From: Phoronis australis
Taxonomy: Eukaryota; Phoronida; Phoronidae
Assembly (NCBI GenBank): GCA_002633005.1
Contig: NMRA01000751.1
Coordinates: 10,629-41,010, forward strand
Reading direction: 5' to 3'
DNA length: 30,382 bases
Below, one piece after another: positions 11,048 through 24,400 of the stretch. Made by a program: the position numbers and the translations under genes. The notes under the pieces were generated by a model. The model did not search any database and had not been told where the DNA came from. It saw only the letters and a program-made list of their open reading frames with translations. The stretch's first letter is position 1; each line of letters opens with the position of its first letter.

Positions 11048-11272
11048 TCAATACTGANACGCAAACAAGTGTAACGTGCGGCGCGACCCTGTTTGCTGCT
11101 CATTCAAAATAGGCTTCTCAAAAGCAATTAAAAGGGACTCTAATACTTTCAAACGCAGCACATCTTGCTCCACGTAGCGAATTGACGTGTTTTCCACAAT
11201 TTCTTGACAGGTGATTTTACGTGCGTGGTATTGCAGAAAATGATCTTGAATGGCGCCATTTTGAAGATGCAT
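11048..11272 (-). mobile_element. Penelope-like element fragment, GIY-YIG endonuclease tail
   Basis: A minus-strand frame of about 75 codons reads HLQNGAIQDHFLQYHARKIT, then EIVENTSIRY, LKVLESLLIAFEKPILNEQ and RRTLHLF before a stop at 11048-11050. This arrangement (NGAI-x-H, EIVENT, LxxLESLLIxxxxPxLNxQ, LxLF) is the C-terminal end of the GIY-YIG nuclease of Penelope-like and related retroelements. The Glu in LESLL and the Asn in PILN fit the conserved helix. No reverse transcriptase is detectable nearby, so it is a truncated remnant. An N lies at 11058, inside the last codons. Confidence 0.6.
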
Positions 11273-11409
11273 GGATAAAGACCGTGAACAATGAAAATTG
11301 TCGTGCATTCAACAAATTCTGTATTTTGAAGATTGCAACAATTTCTAGAAAAAAAATCATCAGATTCACTGTTTTTGAAACACAGATGAAACATAAACTC
11401 TTTCATCCC

Positions 11410-12343
11410 AATACAGTTTTCAAATTCTTCACTTATAATAATTTATAAGCCCACATGCGCTCAAAGTATTACCCATTCTCAAGAGCATAATCGCCACTGC
11501 TTAGTTTAAAGCAAAGGTCACATTTTCCATATAAAGGAAAATTGTGCTATACCAAATAAGGAGACATGCTCTGCCGTGTGAAAGAAAACTGGACAAAGTA
11601 ACGAGCAGATGACAGATCATCTTTTTTTTTGAAATTTGAAACTAAAGAAAAAATGTTTTGACATCAATAGCAATTCAAAATGTTTAAGAACAAACCATAA
11701 AATATCTGGTGAACAGTTTGACTCTTATTTCAGTGACAGAGAACCACTTTGAATAATGCAATTTAGCCCCGTTTTTGCGTTCTATGCCACTTCAAACATC
11801 CAAACTTAGTTCTATAATCAAGTTCATTGGGTCCGAGCATAGTAAAGAGTTTTAAATCACATTGGCTTTGACAGGAACTCACAAACAAGTCAACCAAAAC
11901 CGCTAAAAAACAATACCACTCCTTGTATTTGGCCATCATACACTAAACATCTCCATGAGAAAGCTCATTTTGACATGTTGAACTTTTCAAAGTTGTATGA
12001 CATTTTCATGTATCTATTAAATGTTTGGTTAAAGTCATTCAACGCTCTTCTTACATCACAAAAAACAACTTTTGATTTAGACTATTTCCTTTTACAAAAT
12101 TCGTCTCAATTGTTCCTCAGTCAAAATTGATATTCAAGACGAGCTCTATAAGCAGACTGACAACAGCGAGTCAGTAAGGTCACAAGCAATAACAAACAGT
12201 TTATTGCAGGACCAAAAATCACTTGCCATCTGAATAAGTAACAAGTTCAAACCAAACTTACTGCGATAAGTGGTCTAAATCAAAAGTTTCTACCACGCAA
12301 GTCAGGTTTATAGCTGCTTAAAAACAAAAAAGACAGTGCCTAC
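11410..12343. other. Intronic or 3' flanking DNA without recognised features
   Basis: AT-rich sequence following the donor of the last recognised DENND6 exon. I see no conserved exon, tandem repeat or transposon domain. Confidence 0.35.
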
Positions 12344-12418
12344 CATTTTCTCTCGTAACCTTAGTATAAGATCGACTATCTCCACTTCCTGTTTGTCTCT
12401 GATCCAGTTCATTAGGTC
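12344..12418 (-). CDS. DENND6: DENND6 exon l (last one found)
   Basis: 75 bp, 25 codons, phase 0 both sides. It encodes [20 protein letters not shown] then LREKM, matching the family [25 protein letters not shown]. Acceptor ttcactccag, donor gtaggc. Because it ends in a donor rather than a stop, at least one more exon (about 40 residues in vertebrates) should follow at lower coordinates; I did not recognise it. Confidence 0.9.
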
Positions 12419-15400
12419 CTGGAGTGAAGAAAACAACAACTGAATACACGTGTACAAAGGGTGTTTTCACGAACCAACGATGACAAGCCAAGGTGAAATG
12501 ACTATACAGGATGGATCTGTACATCGATTTTATAGCTTATTTTTTACTGGTACCTTGGTATTATTGATCATCCTTACTTTTAATTTGTATCTCTGCCTAT
12601 CTCTATCAGTGTTTGTGCAGTGTGTGGTATTGTATTGCTTTTGTGGTCAAGCTTTGGCAGCTCTCTAGCTGTCAAGCACACGACTTTTACTTTGTGAAAA
12701 ATGGCAGATGTGTGGCCTCACGCAGGATTTACATTCTCAATGAAATTTTGCTCTGTGGTAATCTTCCATACACAGACCTGTGTCAAGAGAGACGCAGACC
12801 ACTAAGCACAGCCTCGTAAGTCGCTGGTACAGTAGTTAAAAAAAGTTGACAAAATCACTCCTCATTGAAAATTTTTAGTCAGAAACTTTACATTTTTATT
12901 TTCAATTGGTTTAATGCTATGCTAATGTCGTCTGCTCTTCGTTAGGTACTCGGCGTAACTTTGAAGAAAGCAAAAACGGTTTAACTGACAAATGTATTGC
13001 CTGAAACTTTTTGATGACTTGTTTTGAAGTTGTTCAATACTGCTGCATGTTTCATAGTGCATTCATTCTAAAATTTATCAAGCACGTTAAAATGTGACAC
13101 ATGGATAAAATAATTTCAATATCGTACATGCCCATATTTAGACTCGTGGGTCTATCTGCATCCTTTATGGGTATCACTTAATTAAAATTAAGGAACAAAT
13201 TTCTAAATGAATGACTTATCGTATTCGTCCCTAATAAGTGCCCAGGGCGTTTAGAAAAATTTGCTTCAGGAAGGGGGGCGCTTATTATAGCCCAAAGTGG
13301 TTGAAACAGTCTACGAAACAGGTGAAATTATCGTAAGCTAAAATTCGTCAAATTTACACTCTGTGACGCATCTGTAACCTATGACAGAATTCTACAAAAT
13401 TGCAGTGCATTGCTATCAAAATTTGTTGTTAAATTAAGAGCATTTTCTGAAAATCCAAGTGCGAAAACAGGTCAGAAATAAGAAGAACAACAATAACACT
13501 TGTCTTTATCACTCAGGACTTTTAAGCACCTGTGAAAAAGGTGAGATGGCATCTGTATGAATTCTCACGTGGTAAGAACTGGACAAATGCAAAGATGAGG
13601 TATGACAAATTAATGTATCAAGGTTGTGTTTATGTGTACAATGACAAGTCAGACGAGGTGATGGAGCGCAAGCCAATGGTTATGGTTTCTGGACAACCCC
13701 CTGAAACTGGTGTTTATGAACCTGAAGTGAATGGCGCAGTACGTTACTAGTAGTCAGGCCATAGCTCTGCACTGTCAATGGTTTCTTGGAATGCACAAGG
13801 ATTAGAAAAAAAATTGTTAGTAGTAGTCAGGCCATAGCCCTGCACTGTCAATGGTTTCTTGGAATGCACAAGGATTAGAAAAAAAATTGTTAGTAGTAGT
13901 CAGGCCATAGCCCTGCACTGTCAATGGTTTCTTGGAATGCACAAGGATTAGAAAAAAAAATGTTAGTAGTAGTCAGGCCATAGCCTTGCACTGTCAATGG
14001 TTTCTTGGAATGCACAAGGATTAGAAAAAAAATTGTTAGGGACGAAGCTCAAACATATTTATTTATTTACGATATCATTTGTATTTGTGAAACATGAGCA
14101 AAACGTTCCAGTCAATTTAGTTGTATGGCTATGACTCCTTTAATTTTTGTTATGAAAAGAAAAAAGAAAAGGTAGATACTCTGGAGGTGTTAGAGTTTTC
14201 ATTAGACAGGCAATTTCCAAATATTTCAAGAGCGTAGATTCTCAGTTTCCCTTTGGTATTTGTTTGAAACGTAAAATAGAACTATTTGGCGCTGTCCAGG
14301 GTTTTTTAATGTTTTTTTTTTGTTAATTTACTCCCAGAGGGTTCAACTTCCTATGTTGATGGTACACGAACACCTGAAAACAGTGGTATCTTATTGTTGC
14401 ATTGAGAGATTATAAAATCGATAGATCTTTTCAGTGATTGTTCGTTGGCTATTGTGTGCGATCTCAATGCCAGAACAGGAAATCTGATAGACTTCATTTA
14501 GATGATAGCCTAAAATATTTAACATGCCAGGACTAATATGAAGCGGAAACTTTTAGTTTGCCTAAGAATTCTAAGGACTAAGTTGTAAACAATTTCCATA
14601 ACATTCTTATTGCGTTGTGTCACAAATTTTGTATTCAAATATTTCTACGATAGTCAGATCCATCCGGAAATCAACATCGATTATGCTCTGCTCATTAGGA
14701 ACACATAGGTGAGCTTACATGAAGATCCATCAAATCAAACACAATGACAATTCGCCATTAGGGGGAGAAACAGTAGCTAGATCTATCCAATTAATATACA
14801 TCAGCAATGTTTTCCTGAACAAGAACATGTATGCCAAAATTCATGATGATGAATCAAAAACCTTGTCAGATATTGGTAGATTCCGAGGCGAGGGTAAAAA
14901 AATAAAATTGCCAGTAAGATCCTTCAGAAAGTCCGGCACATGCTTCCATCAGCATTATAGGAACACATCTGTTAAATATCATGATGACCCTGGAAGGGGT
15001 TTAAGAGATAGAGTAGGAGATGTCAGACAATGGATGCCATATGCCCAGAGATGACACCAATATTCACCCATGCATATATGGTGACAAATTTCCTTCATAT
15101 CAACACACAGTATTGCAATATACAACACACAGTATTGCACTATACAACACATAGTATTGCAATATACAACACACAGTATTGCACTATACAACACATAGTA
15201 TTGCAATATACAACACACAGTATTGCATTATACAACACATAGTATTGCAATATACATGAGGGTGGATTGAGCAATGTTGCACAGCAGAATCACATTCAGT
15301 GTGAGAGAAATGGCAGTTGTACTCACAGCATTGCACAGTGCCTCAAGGTGGACAACCTGCAGTTTCTGGTTCACCTCCTTCTGTCGGCAATTGAACCAGC

Positions 15401-18400
15401 CTTCAAAGTTGGACGACCTGAAGAACTTTCTAAAAGAGTTGGGTAGAAAGAAAACAGAAAGATGATACCAGCTGATTGCCTAGTGTTACAAAAGAGCAAT
15501 CATAAGGAACCAACAAAAAAAACAGTGTCAGTGGTTTTTCAAATAAGATCAACGCAAAACGTTGAAATGCACCCACAACTGCACTGTTAATGATATGCTT
15601 CTACAGGAATTTACTACTATCATAAAAATGATCACTGAATGGCGCACAATACGTCGAACTCATCCAAAAAAGGAAAGTTTCATTATCTACTCAATAGAAA
15701 ACCTTTTCTTAAATTTCATGAAAATCTGTCAAGTAACCCTAATAAAATATACAGAGGCAAATGCAAAAAAAATCCAATTGCCACAAGCAAGCACAGTAAT
15801 AGACAAAATTGTCAAATTCATAAGAATAAACTTGCCAAATTAAACAAAGATTTGCAAGGGGTTTCCGAGATACGCCCGCAAATGCAAAAAAAAGTGCCAC
15901 TATTGGACACCATAGTAGCGGGTTCCGTCCGAAAATCAAGTCATGCTCTCGTCAGTAGGACCATATTTTTCATAATGATCTTGTAAGCAATTTGGCGGAC
16001 ACAGAGGCAGATCTCTCAATAAAAATGGCTGTTAGGTGGCATCCTAAAATGGAAGGCCACTGTCTCCTAAATAATAGAAAATGACTTGGCAATTTTCATG
16101 AAAAACCACCAACTCTGAAGATACAAGGACAAGCGTAAAAATCTAAAATTGCCACTAGGGGTTCTACGGTTACAGTAATAGAATCGGTCTGAAACTTGTT
16201 GTCATCCATCATCAGTTTCATAGAAAAACATCTGGCAAATCTTTAGGAGATAAAGATGCCAAATGCACAGACAGAAATGACGGCATCACGCATCCACGCA
16301 TATAAATATTTGGGCACATAATAATACCAATATTTCACAATACAACCTCTAGTACCGGAAAGGCAGGACTGGTATTAAATTCATACAAAATTCAAGATTT
16401 TCATAGTATCTTTAGAATTTTCATCAACATGTATCTGATAAACTGAAAAACAGGAGCTACAGACAATTGTCCATCACAGCAATCGACAAACCACTATTAT
16501 TAGAATGAACAATAAATAACCACATGAACCCCACAGGTGTTCACTTGAATCATAGAAAATGCACAAAGTTTCGCAGCAGAAAAATAAATAAATATGGACT
16601 TCCAAACTTCCTCTAAGATATTTTTCCAACAATGCAAGCTGTAAAACTGGGCCGATACATACACTAGACCAATTCACAGCATGCTGCCCAGTTCAAGCAA
16701 ATGTAACTCACTTATAAAGGCCAACCCAGTCTCCCTTGATTCCAGAAGTCAACTGGGGACCAGACTGGTCGAGTGTGCGCAGAAAATCATCCTGAGAGAA
16801 TGGCTTCAGTTCTGGAGGTCCCCGATGGGGCGAGACACTCCGCTGCAGCGGCATCAGACTAGCCATGTATCTTTCCTACATGGGAAGAACGGGTGATGGA
16901 ATTAAGTCTTGCACACACGCATAGAGGACATAACTGGAACAAGTTGGCTTTTAGGGGATTCTCTTTTTTGTACGTCACTGACACCTATGTGCAAAGATTT
17001 CTCATCCCAGAATAAACTTATTCACAAAATTAAGATCATTCAGGTGCTAAGTAGTCCAATGAAAACTGAACACTACATATGACATATATACCCTCCTTCT
17101 GAACAAGTGCCAATAAATGCTCTTTAAAGTGTCAAATTGGACCCGTTGTTTTTAAAAAAAGTGCCTGCTTTGGTTTTAAAGCTTACACAGATTCCTTGTC
17201 AAATGAGCATTTGTTACTGGGTGACAAAGGAGAGATGTGAACACAATGTGGTAACAATCTTTTTGTGTTTAAAGATAAACCATGTGAATATTTTTAAAAT
17301 TCCTTTACGTCCAATAAATCTGAGAGTGATCACTCAATTACAATTTCCAAAACTTTCAAATGAAAAAATTTCACTTTGAAACGTGAGCTTTTGTACTTTT
17401 CAATCAAAAAATGTCAACTTTCATTTTCAAATGATGCATGGTGCCGTGCAGGTAGCACTGTGGACTTCTTCCCCACAGGATGATCAGCATACATCGTATT
17501 TTGCTAAATGTAACATAATTCCTTGTATTTCATTTGTCCCCAAAAGTGCGACTGACATCTTGATATGATTTCGAAAGCAGTGCACTTTTCTTTGGTCAGT
17601 CATTTACAAACTGAATTCAACTGACAATTCACGGAAGAGGAAGCCCGATATGCAAACTACATCATACACTGCTACTTAAGATACGTCACACCATGTAACC
17701 TGGAGTATTTCTGTTATTTACCGTTTCCCCTTCCGAGCTTCACATACCTTGTTTCAAAAATCCAGATACTCCGAGACCCATTTTGGACTTTAAACTGAGT
17801 GTTTTAAAATAGAAATAAATGCTTAAAGTCGACTTTTACTGAACATGCGTAGACTACAAATCAACCAGAAGGAGTTGAGAGCCCTGAACAATATACCCAA
17901 ACCTTTTCACTCCTTGCTTCACAACTTTCACAGCACACACAACTTGTTCTTCAGCTAAAAACAACCAACACATAACAAGATATCGCTAGATCGCCTCAGC
18001 ACAAACTCGAGGCCCTTACCAGAGGAATCATGAAACTCTGTGTCAGCTCCAGCAGAAATCGCCTCAGCATTGCATTCTGTACCTCCAACGGCCTCTTAGT
18101 CTGTATTCCCTACAGAGAACAGACACACTGTTCACACGGTCTCAAATGATGCATGAATACTGTTCACAAGGTAACAACCATGTGGACAGCTAACATGAGG
18201 TCAAAGTTCACAGTCAATCTAACAAATATGGGTTCATAAGCGCGAACATAACTTTTTTTCAGAGACAGTAATTGCAATTTAAAAAGAGGTTATTGGTTAA
18301 AATTACAAACTTGAAAAATATTTATTATTGAGCTCAACGCAACAAGATTACTGTTTATAAGAAGTCGTTCTAGATCTTTTTAAGCTTGGATGCATGCATT

Positions 18401-21400
18401 TGAAAAATCACAAACTCTTATTTAGCAACCAAATACTTTCAATAACTCAACAAAAAGCACTCAAACAAAAACTGATTTTACAGATTACAGTGTCTCTGTG
18501 CAGAAACGTGTGTTGAAACAGAAAAACTGTGATGAAACTCAAAGGATTTACAGTGACTGCAACTTTTGAATTGTAAACATAGTTCTTGAGAGAGTACTGC
18601 ATTACCTTGAGTAACCTTTTGAGTATTGTTTTATCCTTGTTGAGGAAGGGTTTGTATCTTGTGTAAACACCTGAAACGTAAAATTCAGTGCACGCTTTCA
18701 ACAGATATCCACGCAACAATAAGTCCAACCAATTTCATAATTATTTAACTATTGGTCACAGTAGTGTTCGCCTACTACAAGAGATATGTAAAACAATTCA
18801 ATTCAACAAAGTCATGGCTTAAGTGACTATGTATTCATGTTCCACGAGTTTCTTCTCCCATTTTAAGCGGACATAGAGCATTTCTGATAGTAGCCAAGCA
18901 TAGTCAAATAACTGAAATCAAAATGTCATGCGCAAAATGATGGTTTCAATCCACAAATTTCTCCAAGAGTTTTTAGTGCCTTTTTACCGTGCCAGAAAAT
19001 ATTTTTGTCATTTTTCAAGTTTTCGTTGAACATGCTGAAGCAGTTCTAAGATGATAATGCCGAGTTTCACCAATCTGTTAACAAATCGTATGCAATCCAT
19101 GCTACCAGCAAATTCACTTAATTGATCATCAAGATGAAACACTAAAATGCGTGTGCTACTGTATAACATGATCTCAGTCACACAGTGACTAAAACAAGAG
19201 AATGAAGCGCCCTCTGATGCGGTGATCTCATCAAGTCTTATTGCCACTGCTGGCAGTCTGTGGTAGATGCCCGCCGAGTTTTACCATCAGCATAACCTCA
19301 GCACTAAATCCAGGGATGCTGCCAGTACAATCACCTCATAGCTACTTCAACAAGATCAACGCGGAGCATTGAAATGTGCCCACGACTGCAACGCAAATGT
19401 TGTGCTTCCGATTGTGTTTTTTTTTTAGTATCATAAAAATGGCCATTAGATGAAACAGAATATGTCAAAGCTGGAAAGCCTCGTCATCTCTCTGTGAAAA
19501 AAGTGTATGAATTCGCCAATGGCGAGCTGGCTGACGCGAGCCTAGGATATATAGCGTATCCATTGTTCACTTTGTTTTTCTTTCTTACAATAAAGATAAT
19601 GGCAAGCATTTATTGGTAACCGGATGATGTGCGACCAAGCTACAATATCTGTGTGACCTGTATTGTTATGTCTAACAAAGACATAACAAGGGAAAATAAT
19701 GGAAGTGTCCCGACGATAACCATGCAATGCACTTACGCCAGTCGCATGGATCTCGCAAAACATTTTACCTTGCCACATCGATACATCACATGGCATGCGT
19801 AAAATAGTTACAAAGCGGCACACAATACACTGAATCTGTCCGAAATGGAAAGGCATAATTGTCGCCTTAATAGAAATCTATTTGCCAAATTTCATAAAAA
19901 TCCATCAATGAAATCCAAAGACACTAAAATTGTCACTAGGAGGCAGAGCAGTAATCATAGTCGACCAAAGCTCGTAATAATCTGTCGTCAGCTTCATAGA
20001 AACGCATCTGTCAAATCTCATTACGATCCTGCAAGAGGCTTAGGAGATACAGCAATGGACGCCGGACTCCCAGATAGAAATTACAGCAATATGCACCCAC
20101 ATATAAATATGTGAGCGCATAAAAATGACAAACGTTGCACTTGGTCACTAGCTTTCTAGTGGATTTCTCATTGAGGATGAACAGAGTTATTGGACTTATT
20201 GGTATGCACTGCAGACTTTTCGAGTCCTGCCATAGGACGAACTGCCAGCCAGACACCACATTCAATTGATTCACAAGTTTAGTCACTGAATGCCACTGTT
20301 TACAAACTGCCATGCTGAATGTGAAATGACTAACTATTGACTACAGTTAGTTACCTGGTTTGGAGTCAAGTGTTTTCAAACTGCTAAAACTACTGGACTT
20401 CTTGATCTTGTTCGACAAGGCCAGACCCAGTTTAGGGGGTGCTAAAAAGGTCAAAGTTACAAGGTTAAACTTCCCGTGAGAAACGAGAGGTCATGCCCAG
20501 CCAACAGGCATAGCAGAAGCAGGGCAGGCAAGTTTACAACAAACACAGGTGGGTAATAGGACATCGTTAGTAAAGGTGAATTCGTGAAACATAAGCAATG
20601 CAAAGCTTTAAAATGTTCCCACGATTGAATCGGCAAACAGAATACGAGGAGTTTTTACAAGTTTAATATAACATAATTTCATAGGTTAATTTAGCCACTA
20701 TGACCAGCTGAAAATCGATTGATGCTGACATATTCCGGCCATTCACTTTTCAGCCAATGTATAAAAAATCTGCAAAGCCATTTTGACGATAATCAGCAGA
20801 CAATCAATATCCACTATAGAACTAAAATGGCCAACAGGGGATCTACAGTAGTCCAATCTGTCCAATGATAAATTGATGGTGCCGCAGCCCTGATGTTAAG
20901 TTAAAATCTTTAAGCCAAAATTTTGACAACAATCAAAAGACAAGTAATACCTAGTCAAAATGTACTAAATAATTGTGGTTTTAATTGTTAAATGCTCACG
21001 ACATGCATCAACTCCAAGCTACTATTTACGTACACTGATTTAAAGGGGCTATAAACATGTATTCCAATAAGATTATGACATATGGACAGCTAACTCTGTG
21101 TATTTTCATTGCAGAAGATCTGTGATGCTGCATGCAAGCCACGAAGTCACTATTCAGCCTGCCGGGTTAGCCAATTTTAATTCCGGCATGTACTGTAAGC
21201 AAACAACAAAAGCAGCCAGAGTTAAAAAGCTTTGGTTGAATTTTGAGTTATTGCACTACCATAACTACTGGAAAAATTGCGAACAACCCCAAGAACTGTA
21301 ATAAAGAAAGTTGCCAAAATGTTTTCATTCGTACAGCTAGGCAATACAAAAGTACCAGAAGTTTCTGTCCACAAGAAATCAGTGGCCTCTGTTGGTAATT

Positions 21401-24400
21401 TCCTGAGCTATTGTTTATGATTTATGATACCATCAATGAAATTAACTTTTGATTTACATCATTGACAGTTTTACGTGTTGCCTACTAAGATGAAAAGTTG
21501 TATCAAGACTTGGAAAGAGCTGTCAGTATATGATTGCTTGATCCATGTTCAGGGTATATGCTTGTTTGAGAACCATGTTCAGGGCTTATAGAGTGATCTG
21601 CCGTGAGAAGTGAACTTCTTGAGGCTGTTCTTAACCAATAAAAACTGGGCCCAAACCATCTCTACTTTGAGAAAGGAACTTGTCTAGTGGAGAACTGTAA
21701 GAGTTCTTAATCAGTGTTTGATGTTAGGCAAGTCAAAAACAGCTTTAACATATAAGAATTACACTTTGAGCTGTTCCACTAGAATCAGTACGGAAGAGGG
21801 GTGACTCCCGATATAAAAACTGTGGATGGTTGTGTTTAGAGTACACAAAAAGTACTTGGTGTTCTCGTAAAAGACACCAAGTATGTTTTTGGTACAAAAG
21901 TTTGAAGCAGTGTATCAAATGTCCCCTGCAACAAAGTACTCGCACACCGAGCTTAATTTTCATGTATTATCAAGAATAAAATGATGTTGCACTGCCATTA
22001 ATTTTGCACCTCGTAACTCTGAATGATACATATCGGTTGGGATCTTTTACTGAAACACAAGTAATTTTAGTGACCAAACATAATATTTAAAAAATAATTG
22101 GCAGTTGCTCATTATGGGTGGAGGGTTAGGAAAATAAAACAAAAATATAGGTGGCGGGTGAAAAAAGTGCCCTATCCTCTACCATATGGATTTTACTTGA
22201 ACAAACATAGAATTTTTGGTTCTGCTTCAACAGGAACTACACTACAAGCCACAAGGCGGAGTACTGAGAGAGAATAACTCACGTTCTGCGACAGTGTCTC
22301 CAATACGTATAATATGTGGCCAGTGTTGAAGAGTTTTGGCAAAGAACGGATTTGTGACCCCCAGTATGACCGAGGGACTGAAACAGAATGCGATGGAATC
22401 AACAATAACAAAATACGTCCATCAGTAATAACAAAACATGTTCATCTGTCATGTGTGTACTTTTTTTCTCAATCTTTAGATGTTTGCAAAACAATTAAAT
22501 GTAACTTTGTAGTAGAAAAATACGTAACATGTTTAGAAAATAGACTTCGTAGAATAGCCCATGCAAGGTTTAGACGCTCCGCGCATTTATTAATGATTAT
22601 TCAGGGAAGGTTCAGTGGATTTGACAGAGAAGACAGATTATGTCCCTGCTGTGACAGTGGGAAAGTGGAAACGGAATTCCACTTTCTTCTCGAACGCAAT
22701 TTATATTGGGATTTACTAGTGCAGTTTTTACCAAGGTACGATAAGGTGGAAGATATAGTATTCAGAAATTTTCTACAGACTCATGACTTAAATGTTCTGA
22801 AAAAAGTTGCTCGATATTTAATTAACGCAGAGAAACGTCTTGATATGAATTAATTTAGATAAGAAAAATTATTGTACTCTCTTTGTGTTATATATTGTAA
22901 TGTGGGCCGGAGGCCTGTTACATGAAATAAACCTATTACTAATGCAAATCTTCAAGTCTTCCAAAGAAGCAGCTCATTTTCTCCACGTCAAACAATTCTT
23001 GTACTTTTATACAAGTGCTATGGAAGCGGTCGACTTTAAATGAATAGCATGGCTTTGGAATAGATACTGGATCAAACTGTAAGAGTCCAAGGTGCTTACT
23101 GAGTTAAGTAATGTATCTAATATTAATTATTAAAAGTTGCTATTTTAAATAGCAATCAGCTGTATGACATGCTCTGGATAAAAAAATGCTTTATGAACAA
23201 GATTATCGTGATTGCAATTATAGCATATTTCAGTAATTACTGCTACAATTAATATCAATATTATTTCTCACAAGGGCAAAACTTACGGTGCTTGTGTTTT
23301 AGTTGTGTACTCCTTAAACTCACTGTCGTGAATAGTGAAGAATGGTCGATAGTCGGTACACAACTTGAGAGGCCAGATCATGCTGTAAAAGTGAATTAGA
23401 CGTCAAACACAGGATGAAACACTAACAAAAGCAACACAACTTATTTTTGCACCATTTTTCATACTTTTCTTAAGCATTTTTACTTGCAAAAGCACTGGGT
23501 GTTCTTTGTGACAATGGAATAAAGTCCTACCACGGTACGGACAATAAAGTCCTACCTCAGTATAGATAATAAAGACCTACCTTACTGTACATAATAAAGT
23601 CCTACCTCACTATAGATAATAAAGACCTACCTCAGTACTAACAATGAAGTCCTACATCAGTGCGGATAATAAAGACCTACCTCAGTATGGATAACAAAGA
23701 CATACTTCAGTATGAATAATGAAGTCCCACCACATTACAGACAATTTCGATTAGTTCCCCAGTCATTTCTATTTAATTTACACACAGTTTAACATAACAA
23801 ACTGCAGTTTTTGGCATCTGACAGGGAAAGAACATCATTTTACTACTTTTAGCATTTCATTATAAGTGACATACACTAGCTGTACTTATGGGCTTCACGG
23901 TTATCAAAAGTGGAAGGGATGCATGGTCGATCACGTCCAATGTTTTTCAGTGATAAGAGAAAACATTAATAACGGGGATCGAGTAAAATGCAATGAACTT
24001 TATAGTTGATAAGCAAGCTTTATAAATGACACTGAGGTTAAAGTTGGGGTGAGCTTACATCTGCCAGAATTTGACACTTGATGAAAATGTCGTGGCACGT
24101 TTAGCACGCTCCATCAGTAATAACACTGTAGTCTCAACGCAACAGCGTTTAATTGGACCCGTGAATTTTCATGAATGACTTAAAATGACATTCTATTCTT
24201 TCTGTGCCATTTCTGAGCATTGAAAATATAACATCTTGAAAAATATTACAGTCGTTTTCGTGAATTTTAGAATATGGACATATAAATACTCTTCCACGAT
24301 AAACAAATGTGAGCATTTGCCGTTGCTTGTTCTAACATTTATACAGTAGCTACAGCTAATTGCGGATGCACTCCTGCATGAAAAATTGGGCAAACCCAAT

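Noticed and set aside
15030-15242. Open frames over the 22-bp minisatellite (…[13 protein letters not shown]…) as a repeat protein
   Set aside because: The array is intronic, the frames exist on both strands, and the peptide is simply the translated minisatellite.
22314-22464. N-terminal part of the 179-codon plus-strand frame as coding sequence
   Set aside because: This part is the antisense of DENND6 exon f and its intron; the LINE-like residues start only around 22465.
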